DNA from: Haloterrigena alkaliphila
Lineage (GTDB): Archaea; Halobacteriota; Halobacteria; Halobacteriales; Natrialbaceae
Assembly (NCBI RefSeq): GCF_017352155.2
Contig: NZ_CP071462.1
Span: 2,728,001 to 2,792,000 of the forward strand
Reading direction: 5' to 3'
Length of the DNA: 64,000 nt
The notes beneath the pieces are model-generated. The model was not told the DNA's origin, made no database searches, and was given only the letters and a program-made list of their open reading frames with translations. A program made the position numbers and the translations under genes. Each line of letters opens with the position of its first letter. Within the stretch, counting starts at the first letter, position 1. This document shows, piece after piece, positions 41,355 through 49,878 of the stretch.

Positions 41355-43123
41355 TGGTCCAGCAACTCGAGCCGGTCGACGTCGTCACCGTCGGCGCGGG
41401 CTGGACCGGCGGGATCATCGCGAAGGAACTCGCCCAGGAGGACTATCAAGTGGTCAGCCTGGAGCGTGGCGGCGAGCGCGCGACGGAGGACTTCTTCACG
41501 GTCCACGACGAGCTGGGGTACGCACTCCGGTACAAGCTGATGCAGGACCTCTCGAAGGAGACGATCACCTTCCGAAACGCGGTCGACGACACCGCGTTGC
41601 CGATGCGCCGCTACGGCGCCTTCCTGCCGGGATCGGGCGAGGGCGGCGCCGGCGTCCACTGGAACGGCCAGACCTGGCGGTTCCTCCCCTACGACTTCGA
41701 GATCGAGTCGCGGACGATCGACGAGTACGGCGAGGAGAAGATCCCCGGGAACATGCAGCTACAGGACTGGGGGATCAGCTACGACGAACTCGAGCCCTAC
41801 TACGACGCCTTCGAGTACACGGCCGGCATCGCGGGCCAGGCGGGCAACATCGAGGGCGAGATCCAGGAGCTGGGTAACCCCTACGAGGGGCCCCGGTCGC
41901 GGGAGTATCCGCTTCCGCCGATGATGGAGACGCCGGTGCTCAGCCGGTTCAAGGAGACGACCGCGGCGCTGGGATACGAACCGTTTCAGGCGCCCTCGGC
42001 CAACCTCACGGAGCAGTATACGAACCCCGACGGGGTCCAGCAGGGCCAGTGTCAGTACTGCGGGTACTGCGAGCGGTTCGGTTGCGAGTGGGGCGCGAAG
42101 GCCTCGCCGATCACGACCGTGCTGCCGGCCGCCCAGGAGACGGGGAACTTCGAATTGCGGACGCACTCCGACGTGGTCGAACTGCTGTACAACGAGGACG
42201 AACAGCGGGTCGAGGGCGTCCGATACGTCGATCGAAAGACCGACGAGGTGTACGAGCAGCCGGCCGACGTCGTCGCGTTGACCGCCTACGTGCTGAACAA
42301 CGTCCGTCTCCTGTTGCTGTCGGAGATCGGAGAGCCGTACGACCCCGAGACCGGCGAGGGCACCGTCGGGAAGAACTACTGCTACCAGAACTTCCAGGCC
42401 AGCGCTCGCGGGTTCTTCGACGACGAGGAGTGGAACCTCTACATGGGGGCCGGAGCGCTGGGCGCGTCGATCGACGACTTCAACGGCGACAACTTCGATC
42501 ACTCCGATCTGGACTTCCTCCACGGCGGTAACGTCGCGCTCAACCAGACCGGGGACCGGCCGATCGCTAACAACCCGGTGCCCGAGGGCACCCCGTCGTG
42601 GGGCTCGGAGTTCAAGGCCCAGAGCATCGACAACTACCACAGTTCGGTCTCGATCGCCGCGCAGGGAGCGGTGCTCCCGTTCCGGGAGAACTACCTCGAC
42701 CTCGATCCCAACTACACCGACCAGTACGGTCGCCCGCTCCTTCGGATGACCTTCGACTGGCACGAGCAGGATCGAAACCTGGTCGAGTACATCGGCCCGT
42801 TCCTCGAGGAGATCATGGAAGAGATGGGCGCGGACACCGTCGACGCGAGCACGAGCCTCGAGGGGAGTTTCGACATCACGCCCTACCAGTCGACCCACAA
42901 CACCGGCGGCGCGGTCATGGGATCCGATCCGGCCGAATCCGTGGTGAACAACTACCTGCAGAACTGGGACGCGCACAACCTCTTCGTCCCCGGCGCCTCC
43001 GCGTTCGCGCACAACAGCGGCTACAACCCGACGGGTACGGTCGGTGCGCTGGCGTTCCGCGCGGCCGAGGGGATCCAGCAGTATCTGAACGAACCGGAGA
43101 TACTGGCCGCTCCGGAGAACTGA
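41354..43123 (+). CDS. GMC family flavin oxidoreductase, large subunit
   Basis: A 589-residue flavoprotein oxidising an alcohol or sugar acid on the outer side of the membrane, probably exported with the Tat-signal partner. VTVGAGWTGGIIAKELAQED is the FAD motif; CQYCGYCERFGCEWGAKASP is a Cys-rich block usual in haloarchaeal members; TPYQSTHNTGGAVMGSD and FVPGASAFAHNSGYNPTGTV hold the catalytic His and Asn. The A of ATG 41354 is the last base of the upstream TGA. The substrate is not shown; gluconate is only the family name. Confidence 0.9.
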   Translation: MVQQLEPVDVVTVGAGWTGGIIAKELAQEDYQVVSLERGGERATEDFFTVHDELGYALRYKLMQDLSKETITFRNAVDDTALPMRRYGAFLPGSGEGGAGVHWNGQTWRFLPYDFEIESRTIDEYGEEKIPGNMQLQDWGISYDELEPYYDAFEYTAGIAGQAGNIEGEIQELGNPYEGPRSREYPLPPMMETPVLSRFKETTAALGYEPFQAPSANLTEQYTNPDGVQQGQCQYCGYCERFGCEWGAKASPITTVLPAAQETGNFELRTHSDVVELLYNEDEQRVEGVRYVDRKTDEVYEQPADVVALTAYVLNNVRLLLLSEIGEPYDPETGEGTVGKNYCYQNFQASARGFFDDEEWNLYMGAGALGASIDDFNGDNFDHSDLDFLHGGNVALNQTGDRPIANNPVPEGTPSWGSEFKAQSIDNYHSSVSIAAQGAVLPFRENYLDLDPNYTDQYGRPLLRMTFDWHEQDRNLVEYIGPFLEEIMEEMGADTVDASTSLEGSFDITPYQSTHNTGGAVMGSDPAESVVNNYLQNWDAHNLFVPGASAFAHNSGYNPTGTVGALAFRAAEGIQQYLNEPEILAAPEN

Positions 43124-43228
43124 TCCGCCGAGCGGCGGTCGTTTTTTCTTCGCCTCGAGTCCTCGGACGTGAGTTCGGTACTCGTCGCCGAGCGTCGCTG
43201 GCGTCGGCGACCCGTCGCCTGATGACGG

Positions 43229-43366
43229 TTACTTGTCCGTCAGCACCCGGAGGAGGATCCCGATGAGGATCACGCCGAGTCCCCCGATCGCGCTCGCGAT
43301 CGGCGGTACTGGGAAGACGAGCATCACGATTCCGGCGAGGATCACGATCGTCGAGAGTCGGACCAT
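43229..43366 (-). CDS. Small membrane protein, 45 aa
   Basis: A 45-residue protein that is hydrophobic almost throughout: MVRLSTIVILAGIVMLVFPV then PPIASAIGGLGVILIGILLR. Two short helices separated by a Pro-Pro turn and a final VLTDK make a helical hairpin in the membrane. Similar tiny proteins are common in haloarchaea, and I cannot name a function. The start at 43366 is chosen because the longer upstream frame is basic and non-conserved. Confidence 0.65.
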   Translation of the reverse strand: MVRLSTIVILAGIVMLVFPVPPIASAIGGLGVILIGILLRVLTDK

Positions 43367-43499
43367 ACGCGGTCGTCTACGCCGCGGGGGGTATCGCTGT
43401 GGCCGACATGTACAGGGCCCGTATGCGCTCGGCCGGTGGGTGCCACCGAGTCCGCCGCCCGTTCCACACGTATATGGGTCGCTCGGCCGTGGGTCGAGT

Positions 43500-44297
43500 A
43501 TGGTCGACGCGACGCTCACGCCGATCGATCGGGGCACGATTACCACCGACGTCAACAACATCGTCGAGGGGTTTCGGCTGGGAACCGCCGACGACCCTAA
43601 CCCCGACACGGTGATGGGTGACGGACCGGTCTACAACGTCGTCATCGACCACCCCGAGGCGACGATCCTCTGGGACACCGGCTCCCACCCCGAGGCCGAT
43701 TCGGGCCACTGGCCCGACGACCTCTACGCCGCCTTCGAACACACCGGCCTGCGCCCGCTCGAGGACGACCTCGCCGACGCGGGCTACGACGTCGCGGACA
43801 TCGACGCGGTGATCCAGACCCACCTCCACCTCGACCACGCGGGCGGACTCTACGCCTTCGAGGGAACCGACACGCCGATCTACGTCCACGAGCGGGAACT
43901 GAAGTACGCCTACTACAGCGCCAAGACCGACGCGGTCGACGCCGACGAGGCCTACGTCGCCGGCGACTTCGACCGCGACCTGCACTGGGTGCCCATCCAC
44001 GGCGACCGCGAGCAGCGCTACGCGGACCTCGAGTTCGTCCGCCTGCCGGGGCACACGCCCGGCCTGCTGGGCGTCCGACTCGAGCTCGACGACGCGGGCA
44101 CCGTCGTCCTCGCCGGTGATCAGGCCTACACGCGGGCGAACTACCGCGACGAGCGGCCGCTGGGCGGCGAACTGCTCTGGAGCAAACGCCACTGGCTCGA
44201 GAGCCTCCGGACGGTCCAGGAGATCGAACGGCGCCGCGACGCGACGGTGATCTGCGGCCACGACGGCGACGACCTCGAGTTGCTCGAGTCGCTGTAG
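43500..44297 (+). CDS. Metallo-beta-lactamase hydrolase of the N-acyl homoserine lactonase group
   Basis: A 265-residue hydrolase. The zinc motif QTHLHLDHAGGLY near residue 109, LPGHTPGLLGVRLE near 181 and LAGDQAYT near 204 match the AttM/AiiA quorum-quenching lactonase group. The N-terminus VEGFRLGTADDPNPDTVMGD-like and tail also fit. In an archaeon the substrate is not known and may be another lactone. TATATG at 43471-43476 is about 27 bases before ATG 43500; the long upstream frame is not used. Confidence 0.88.
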   Translation: MVDATLTPIDRGTITTDVNNIVEGFRLGTADDPNPDTVMGDGPVYNVVIDHPEATILWDTGSHPEADSGHWPDDLYAAFEHTGLRPLEDDLADAGYDVADIDAVIQTHLHLDHAGGLYAFEGTDTPIYVHERELKYAYYSAKTDAVDADEAYVAGDFDRDLHWVPIHGDREQRYADLEFVRLPGHTPGLLGVRLELDDAGTVVLAGDQAYTRANYRDERPLGGELLWSKRHWLESLRTVQEIERRRDATVICGHDGDDLELLESL

Positions 44298-44393
44298 ACT
44301 GCAGTCGCACCGTTCGCGGTGGCCACGTGACGACTGCGGTCGCTCGTTGCCGGCGCCGGTACGACTTTGTCGTTCGCTCCGGCGATACGACGT

Positions 44394-44861
44394 ATGGGAA
44401 CGACTGACGAGACCGATCCGTCCGACGGCCCGGCGTTCCAGCCGGTCTTCGAGAACCGCGTTCGGTTCGCGGAGACCGACCAGCAGGGAATCGTCTTCTA
44501 CGGCGAGTACTTCACGTTTCAGGACGAGGCCGTCTCCGAGTTCTTTCGGCAGATAGACTACAGCTACGAGAAGATGGAGGACGACGGCTGGGAGATCCAC
44601 GTCGCCAACGCGGAACTGAACTACCGCGACGGGGCCGAGTTCGGCGACGTGCTGGTCAACGAACTGCGGGTCGCCGAGATCGGCACCGCGAGCGTTACGT
44701 TCGACTACCGCGTGCGTCGGACGGGCGACGATGCCGTCCTCGCCGACGGGACCGTCACCCACGTCGCCGTCGACGGGGAGACGGGGGAGACGACGCCCGT
44801 CCCGGACGCGTTCCGCGAGGCTATCGCGGCGTTTCAGGGCGGACTCCCGACCGACGGCTGA
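44394..44861 (+). CDS. Acyl-CoA thioesterase, YbgC/4HBT hotdog fold
   Basis: A 155-residue thioesterase that cleaves acyl-CoA to acid and CoA. The family active-site motif is visible in VRFAETDQQGIVFYGEYFTF near residue 24, with the Asp nucleophile, followed by FRQIDYSYEKMEDDGWEIHV and VTHVAVDGETGE. The start ATG 44394 is preceded by a CTTTGTCG box about 27 bases upstream. It converges on the liv operon with about 75 bases between. Confidence 0.88.
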   Translation: MGTTDETDPSDGPAFQPVFENRVRFAETDQQGIVFYGEYFTFQDEAVSEFFRQIDYSYEKMEDDGWEIHVANAELNYRDGAEFGDVLVNELRVAEIGTASVTFDYRVRRTGDDAVLADGTVTHVAVDGETGETTPVPDAFREAIAAFQGGLPTDG

Positions 44862-44935
44862 TGTCTCCCGGCGCGGCCGCTCGAGTCGAAGAAAAACCAC
44901 CGCGAAACGACGATCGAAATCGGCGACCGCCGGCG

Positions 44936-45655
44936 TCAGTGAACGCCGACGTACGCCTCGCGGACGTACTCGTTGTCGGTGAACTCGTCGTGGGTCCCCG
45001 ACAGTTCGATCTCCCCGGTCTCGATCAGCGAGAGCCGCTCGGCGTGGTTCAACGCGAACGTCGAGTTCTGCTCGGCGAGCAGAATCGTCAGCCCCGTCTC
45101 CTGCTGGAGTTTCTCGAGGGCCTCGCCGATGTCCTGGATGATGACCGGCGCGAGTCCGAGCGTCGGCTCGTCGAGCATCAGCAGGTCGGGATCGCTCATC
45201 AGCGCGCGACCGACGGCGAGCATCTGCTGCTCGCCGCCGCTCATGGACTCGGCTTCCTGCTCGCGGCGTTCGTCCAGCCGCGGGAACAGGTCGTAGATCA
45301 TCCGAAGGTCCTCTTTCACGGTGTCACGGTCGTCGCGGAACTGCGCACCCATAAGGAGGTTCTCGTGGACCGAGAAGTACGGGAACAGGTCCCGGTCCTC
45401 GGTACAGTAGATCAGCCCGTCCCGGACGATCTGCGTCGGGTTCACGCCGGCGAGGTCCGTTCCGTCGTATCGGATCGTTCCGCCGTAGTCGAGGAACCCG
45501 GCGACGGCGTTGAGCATCGTCGTCTTGCCGGCCCCGTTGGGGCCGATGACGCCGTAGATCTCGCCCTCCTTGATCGACAGCGAGACGCCCTTGAGTGCGT
45601 GCGACTTGCCGTAGTAGACGTTGAGGTCTTCGATTTCGAGGATCGTGTCGGACAT
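44936..45655 (-). CDS. livF: Branched-chain amino-acid-type ABC transporter ATPase (LivF)
   Basis: Second ATPase subunit of a high-affinity branched-chain amino acid or related amide importer, 239 residues. Walker A GPNGAGKTT near residue 38, signature MSGGEQQMLAVGRAL near 138 and Walker B LLMLDEPTLGLAP near 158 are all present. The C-terminus TGEIELSGTHDEF and EYVREAYVGVH are typical of LivF. Its ATG at 45655 overlaps the LivG stop by one base (TAATG). It closes the operon. Confidence 0.92.
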   Translation of the reverse strand: MSDTILEIEDLNVYYGKSHALKGVSLSIKEGEIYGVIGPNGAGKTTMLNAVAGFLDYGGTIRYDGTDLAGVNPTQIVRDGLIYCTEDRDLFPYFSVHENLLMGAQFRDDRDTVKEDLRMIYDLFPRLDERREQEAESMSGGEQQMLAVGRALMSDPDLLMLDEPTLGLAPVIIQDIGEALEKLQQETGLTILLAEQNSTFALNHAERLSLIETGEIELSGTHDEFTDNEYVREAYVGVH

Positions 45656-46383
45656 TATATTCCCTCCCCAGCGAGGTAGGCCTCCTGGACTTCCTGATTC
45701 TCGGCGATCTCCTCGGGTTCGCCCGAGGCGAGTTTGACGCCGTTGTTGAGCACGACGACCCGATCGACGAGATTCATCAGCCCGCCCATGTTGTGGTCGA
45801 CGACGACCATCGTCATCCCTTCCTCGCGGAAGCGATCGATCTGGGCGGCCAGCTCCGAGATCTCGGCCTGGTTCATCCCCGCGAACGGCTCGTCGAGGAG
45901 CATCATCTCGGGTTCGGTCGCCAGCGCCTTGGCGATCTCGAGGCGCCGGACGTCCGCGTGGGGCAGTTCGTCGGGCATCTCGTGGAGATCGTCCTCGATA
46001 TCGATCCGCGCGGCGTACTCGTAGATCTCCTCCTCCGTCGCGCCGCCGCGCAGCGAGACGATGCTGTCGGGCAGCGTGAAGAGTTTGATGTTGCCGGCGA
46101 CCGACATCGAGTCGATCGGATTCGACTCCTGAGAGACGCGAGAGAGTCCCTTGTTGACGACCTCGTGGGTCGCGTCGTCGGTGATCTCGTCACCGCCGAA
46201 TCGGACCGTTCCGTCGGTGACGTTGTAGATGCCCATGATGCAGTTGAACACCGTGGACTTCCCCGAGCCGTTGGGGCCGATCAGTCCGACGATCTCGCCC
46301 CGCTCGACGTCCATCGAGAAGTCGTCGACGGCGACGAGGCCGCCGAACTTCTTCGTCAGGCTGTCGACCTCGAGCAGGCTCAT
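45655..46383 (-). CDS. livG: Branched-chain amino-acid-type ABC transporter ATPase (LivG)
   Basis: First ATPase subunit, 242 residues. Walker A GPNGSGKSTVFNCIMG is near residue 36, signature LPHADVRRLEIAKALATE near 146 (the degenerate LivG form in place of LSGGQ) and Walker B MMLLDEPFAGMN near 165. Next to LivF in a liv transporter this is the normal pair. ATG 46383 overlaps the LivM stop by ATGA, and the LivF start overlaps this stop, so all are translationally coupled. Confidence 0.92.
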   Translation of the reverse strand: MSLLEVDSLTKKFGGLVAVDDFSMDVERGEIVGLIGPNGSGKSTVFNCIMGIYNVTDGTVRFGGDEITDDATHEVVNKGLSRVSQESNPIDSMSVAGNIKLFTLPDSIVSLRGGATEEEIYEYAARIDIEDDLHEMPDELPHADVRRLEIAKALATEPEMMLLDEPFAGMNQAEISELAAQIDRFREEGMTMVVVDHNMGGLMNLVDRVVVLNNGVKLASGEPEEIAENQEVQEAYLAGEGI

Positions 46384-47471
46384 TCGCGGTCACCTCCGAG
46401 TCGGTCGAGGCCGTGCCAGAGCTTCCGGAACACGCCGTCCCGGGCGAACACCAGGACCACCAGGACGGCGACCCAGATGATGATCCAGCGCAGCCTCGTC
46501 GGCAGTTCGGTCAGAATGATCCGGTCCAGACTCAGGAACAGGAACGCCCCTGCGAGCGGTCCGAGGATCGAACTCATGCCGCCGACGACCGCCATCGCGA
46601 TCATCTCGATGCTGTTGTCGACCACGACGAACGTGTACGGATCGACGCCGCCGTAGTAGTGGGCGAGCAACACGCCGCCGATCCCCATCGGGATCGCGCT
46701 GATGACGAACGACCAGAGCTTGAACTTCGTCGCGTTCAGCCCGGCCGCCTCGACGGCGCTTTCGTTCTCGCGGATCGCCGTGAATACGAGGCCGATGTTC
46801 GACCTGGCGATAAACACCAGGACGACGGCGATCACGACCATCGGGACGAACATGTAGTAGTACAGCGCGACGGGATCGTAGGTGAACACCTCCACCGACT
46901 GAAGCCCCGTCTCGCCGCCGGTCTGATCGCTGAACGGTCGGATGAGGCGGTAGAAGATCAACACCGCAACGAACGTGATCAGCGAGAAGTACGGCCCGCT
47001 CAGCCGCAGCGACGGCAGCGCGATCGCGAGGCCAACGACCAGGGTCACGAACACCGAAACCGGGGCCGTGACCATGAACGGGAAGTCGCCGACGTTGTAG
47101 AGCAACATCGCGGTCGTGTACGCCGCCGCGCCGGACAGCGCCGAGTGGCCGAAGCTGATGTAGCCGGTGTAGCCGCTCTGAATGTCCCAGCTCATCGCGA
47201 AGATCGCCCAGATCGACGCGACGGTAAACGTCTGGACGATGATGTAGTTCGACCAGAACGGAGCCGTCGCCAGCGAAATCAGCGAGACGAACAGGAGCGC
47301 GAACTGGAGCCCGTTCATCTCGCCGAAGTAGGGGCCGAGGAAGCGGTTGTAGCCGTTCGCGAGCGGCGAGAGCGCGCGGTCGATCGGTCCCGTCACGGGG
47401 CGCAGTCGATCGACGACTCTCCCCGACGACTCCCCTGCGATCGTGTTCGAACTCTCGGTTTCGCTACTCAT
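46380..47471 (-). CDS. livM: Branched-chain amino-acid-type ABC transporter permease (LivM)
   Basis: Membrane permease subunit with about eight to ten helices, 363 residues. The DIQSGYTGYISFGHSALSGA and ENESAVEAAGLNATKFKLWS blocks are the LivM family signatures, the latter being the coupling loop that meets the ATPase. The N-terminus has a soluble stretch of about 45 residues, not usual for bacterial LivM. Its start overlaps the LivH stop by eight bases and its stop overlaps LivG. Confidence 0.92.
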   Translation of the reverse strand: MSSETESSNTIAGESSGRVVDRLRPVTGPIDRALSPLANGYNRFLGPYFGEMNGLQFALLFVSLISLATAPFWSNYIIVQTFTVASIWAIFAMSWDIQSGYTGYISFGHSALSGAAAYTTAMLLYNVGDFPFMVTAPVSVFVTLVVGLAIALPSLRLSGPYFSLITFVAVLIFYRLIRPFSDQTGGETGLQSVEVFTYDPVALYYYMFVPMVVIAVVLVFIARSNIGLVFTAIRENESAVEAAGLNATKFKLWSFVISAIPMGIGGVLLAHYYGGVDPYTFVVVDNSIEMIAMAVVGGMSSILGPLAGAFLFLSLDRIILTELPTRLRWIIIWVAVLVVLVFARDGVFRKLWHGLDRLGGDRE

Positions 47472-48363
47472 GGACGAACTCCCTCCCGTAGAGGCCTTCG
47501 GGTAAGACCAGTAGGACGGCGACCAGAACCACCAGCGAGAGGATTCCCTGGTAGCTCGCGCCGATCACTTCGATCGTAAACGCCTCGAGATACCCGATGA
47601 GGTACGCAGCGACGACCGATCCCTTGATGCTGCCGATGCCGCCGATGACGACGATGATGAACGCGAGTGCCAGCGGGTTGAGCCACATGTTTGGCGACGC
47701 TGGTTGTGTCGTTGCACCGAGGAAGACTCCGGCGATCCCGGCGAAAGCGCCGGCGATCAGCCACGTTCGGGACTTGACCTTCTGGAGGCTGACGCCGGTC
47801 AGTTGTGCGCCACGCTCGCTCATTGACGCCGCGAGGATCGACCGGCCCTCGTCGGTCCGTTTCACGTAGTACCAGAGCCCGCCGATGATCACCCAGGAGA
47901 CGACGAACCCGAGGACGTGCATGTGCAGCACGCGGGTACCGACGCTCTCCAGGTTCGTTGCACCGCCCCATATCGCACGGAGAGTGTTCGGCTGGCTGCC
48001 GAACTGATAGAGAGCTACCTCCGTGAGCAGAAGCGCAACGATGACCGTCGCGAGGAACGTGATAACGACGTTCTCCTCGATATAACGGACGAGTCCAACG
48101 TACAAGACGTACGAGACGAGTGCCGCGACGAGTGCCGCGACGAGCAGGCTCGCTACTTCCGGGCCCGCACCCGGAAGCCAATCGAGCGCTCCCGACCGTG
48201 AGACGACCAAGTACGTGTATGCGCCGACCATGATCAGACCGCCATGGGCGAGGTTTAGCACCCCGCCGACGCCGAACACCATCGTGAAGCCGAGGGCGAT
48301 CAGCGCGTAGATGGCACTCATAGTCGCTCCGAGAAGGAGGACGGTAAGTAGAGAATCGAGCAT
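47464..48363 (-). CDS. livH: Branched-chain amino-acid-type ABC transporter permease (LivH)
   Basis: Second permease subunit, 299 residues and about eight helices. MLDSLLTVLLLGATMSAIYA then LIALGFTMVFGVGGVLNLAH is the standard LivH N-terminus, and ERGAQLTGVSLQKVKSRTWL is the coupling loop. It lies six bases downstream of the binding-protein gene and overlaps LivM. The translation from 47464 ends at REFVHE. Confidence 0.92.
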   Translation of the reverse strand: MLDSLLTVLLLGATMSAIYALIALGFTMVFGVGGVLNLAHGGLIMVGAYTYLVVSRSGALDWLPGAGPEVASLLVAALVAALVSYVLYVGLVRYIEENVVITFLATVIVALLLTEVALYQFGSQPNTLRAIWGGATNLESVGTRVLHMHVLGFVVSWVIIGGLWYYVKRTDEGRSILAASMSERGAQLTGVSLQKVKSRTWLIAGAFAGIAGVFLGATTQPASPNMWLNPLALAFIIVVIGGIGSIKGSVVAAYLIGYLEAFTIEVIGASYQGILSLVVLVAVLLVLPEGLYGREFVHE

Positions 48364-48369
48364 GTCTTC

Positions 48370-49710
48370 TTACATCCACTCGGGTGCGACGTGGTCGGCG
48401 GTTTGGTCGGCGCTCGGGTAGACGCACTCGACGCTGCCGTCTCCCTGCCACTGCGTGACCGGGAAGTTCTCGATCTTGTCGCTGTCGTCCCGAGTCGGTT
48501 TGAGGTCGTTCGGATACGCCTCGTCCTCGCCGAAGAACTCGATCGTTCCAGCGGCACCGGTGTAGGACACTCCCTGGAGCGTGTCGACGATGGTGTCGAG
48601 TTCCTCGCTGTAGTTGACCGTCCCCGCTTCCTCGGCGACTTCCTTGTAGAGGTGGATCGCGTCGTACGTGTTGAACCCCATGTACATGGGCTTGCTCGGC
48701 GGTTTCCCATCGGCGTACTCCTTTTCGTAGGCCTCGACGAATGGCATCGTTTTCTCGGACAGTTCGGCGACACCGCCGGCCCCCGACTGATTCGTCGACT
48801 CGTACAGGGAAGCGCCCTCAGTCGCCGCGTAGAATTCGGGCGACATCGAAGCGACGTGAGTACCCTCGAGGGCGAACTCGTACTCGCCTTGACTCCACGC
48901 CCCAACGTCGGGACCCTTCCCGGAGTGAGCGAAGAAGCGGAACAGCGCGTCGGCACCTGCCGCTTCGATATCGTCGAAGAAAGTCGTGTAGTCTTCCGTC
49001 TCTACACTCGAGGTGTTCTCGTAGACGACGTTCAGCCCGCGACCTTTGAACTCGTCGGCGATGCCGTCCTGGAACGACGTCGTCCACGCCGCGTCCTCGG
49101 GAAGGACCGCGAAGTCGGTCCAGCCGTGTCGGTCGTTGAGGTACTCGGCGTAGTCGCCGAACCCTTCGACCTGCAGTTCGGAGTTGAGCGGGCCGACCCG
49201 GAAGATGTTCTTGAACTTGTCGTAGTTCTCTCCGTGGTTGTTCGTGATCGTGTCCGGGTCGGCGGAGCCGGAGATGAGGAACGGTACGTTGCGCTCGCCG
49301 ACGTAGTCGGCGATCGTCTGGGTCACCTCGCTGGCGAAGGTGCCGACGAGCAGGTCGACGTTGTCCTGCTCGATCATCCGCTGGACCACCGAGGTGGCTT
49401 CGCTGGTATCGCCCTGCGTGTTCTCCGCGACCAGTTCGACCTCCTGATCGAGGATGCCGTCGCCCTCGATCTCGCCGACGGCGAGTTCGGCGCTTCGTTG
49501 CGAACCGCGGCCGTTCGGGATCGCGGTCGGGGCCAGATGACCGATCTTGAAGACTCCGTCGTCGCTACCGCCGCCGCCGACGCCGCCGAGACACCCGGCC
49601 AGCGCCGTCGCTGCGATCCCCGTCCCTGCGGCGCCGAGGACCGTTCGTCGCCTGACGCACCGCTTTCCAGTTCTTCTCGATTCGAGCGTATTGTTATCTT
49701 CGTTAGGCAT
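48370..49710 (-). CDS. ABC transporter substrate-binding lipoprotein (LivK/Peripla_BP_6 type)
   Basis: A 446-residue secreted binding protein and the first gene of the liv operon. The N-terminus has a twin-arginine-type segment RRRTVLGAAGTGIAATALAG and Cys in the lipobox LAGC, so it is exported by Tat and lipid-anchored. The mature part begins with a Gly/Asp linker and FKIGHLAPTAIPNGRGSQRS, and GTFASEVTQTIADYVGERNV follows. The ligand could be a branched-chain amino acid, an amide or urea; the sequence does not decide. The start is ATG 49710, with an AATAAA-type TATA (complement TTTATT) at 49761-49766, giving a short leader. Confidence 0.9.
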   Translation of the reverse strand: MPNEDNNTLESRRTGKRCVRRRTVLGAAGTGIAATALAGCLGGVGGGGSDDGVFKIGHLAPTAIPNGRGSQRSAELAVGEIEGDGILDQEVELVAENTQGDTSEATSVVQRMIEQDNVDLLVGTFASEVTQTIADYVGERNVPFLISGSADPDTITNNHGENYDKFKNIFRVGPLNSELQVEGFGDYAEYLNDRHGWTDFAVLPEDAAWTTSFQDGIADEFKGRGLNVVYENTSSVETEDYTTFFDDIEAAGADALFRFFAHSGKGPDVGAWSQGEYEFALEGTHVASMSPEFYAATEGASLYESTNQSGAGGVAELSEKTMPFVEAYEKEYADGKPPSKPMYMGFNTYDAIHLYKEVAEEAGTVNYSEELDTIVDTLQGVSYTGAAGTIEFFGEDEAYPNDLKPTRDDSDKIENFPVTQWQGDGSVECVYPSADQTADHVAPEWM

Positions 49711-49800
49711 TGTGTGTCACTGAGTTACCGATTCCCATCTCCCCCTTTCAATTCACCCATAATAAAGATGAGGGAAGTTCGCAAAGATAATTGGGAACTA

Positions 49801-49814
49801 TACACACGTGTGTA
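49801..49814. promoter_or_regulatory. 14-bp perfect palindrome upstream of the liv operon
   Basis: TACACACGTGTGTA at 49801-49814 is a perfect palindrome. It is about 38 bases upstream of the operon's TATA box (49761-49766) and about 90 bases before the start codon, a suitable place for an activator or repressor. No regulator gene is adjacent, so the binding protein is unknown. It lies 65 bases past the stop of the next gene, which is transcribed in the same direction. Confidence 0.45.
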
Positions 49815-49878
49815 GTTGTCGGCAGCAGGCGGTCACGTGAGATGATCGACGGCGGGAACGTACTGAATACCGGTTACT

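Noticed and set aside
43233-43499. N-terminal extension of the lactonase-like gene
   Set aside because: The extra 89 residues are Arg-rich and overlap the small membrane protein gene on the other strand. The TATA box at 43471 supports ATG 43500.
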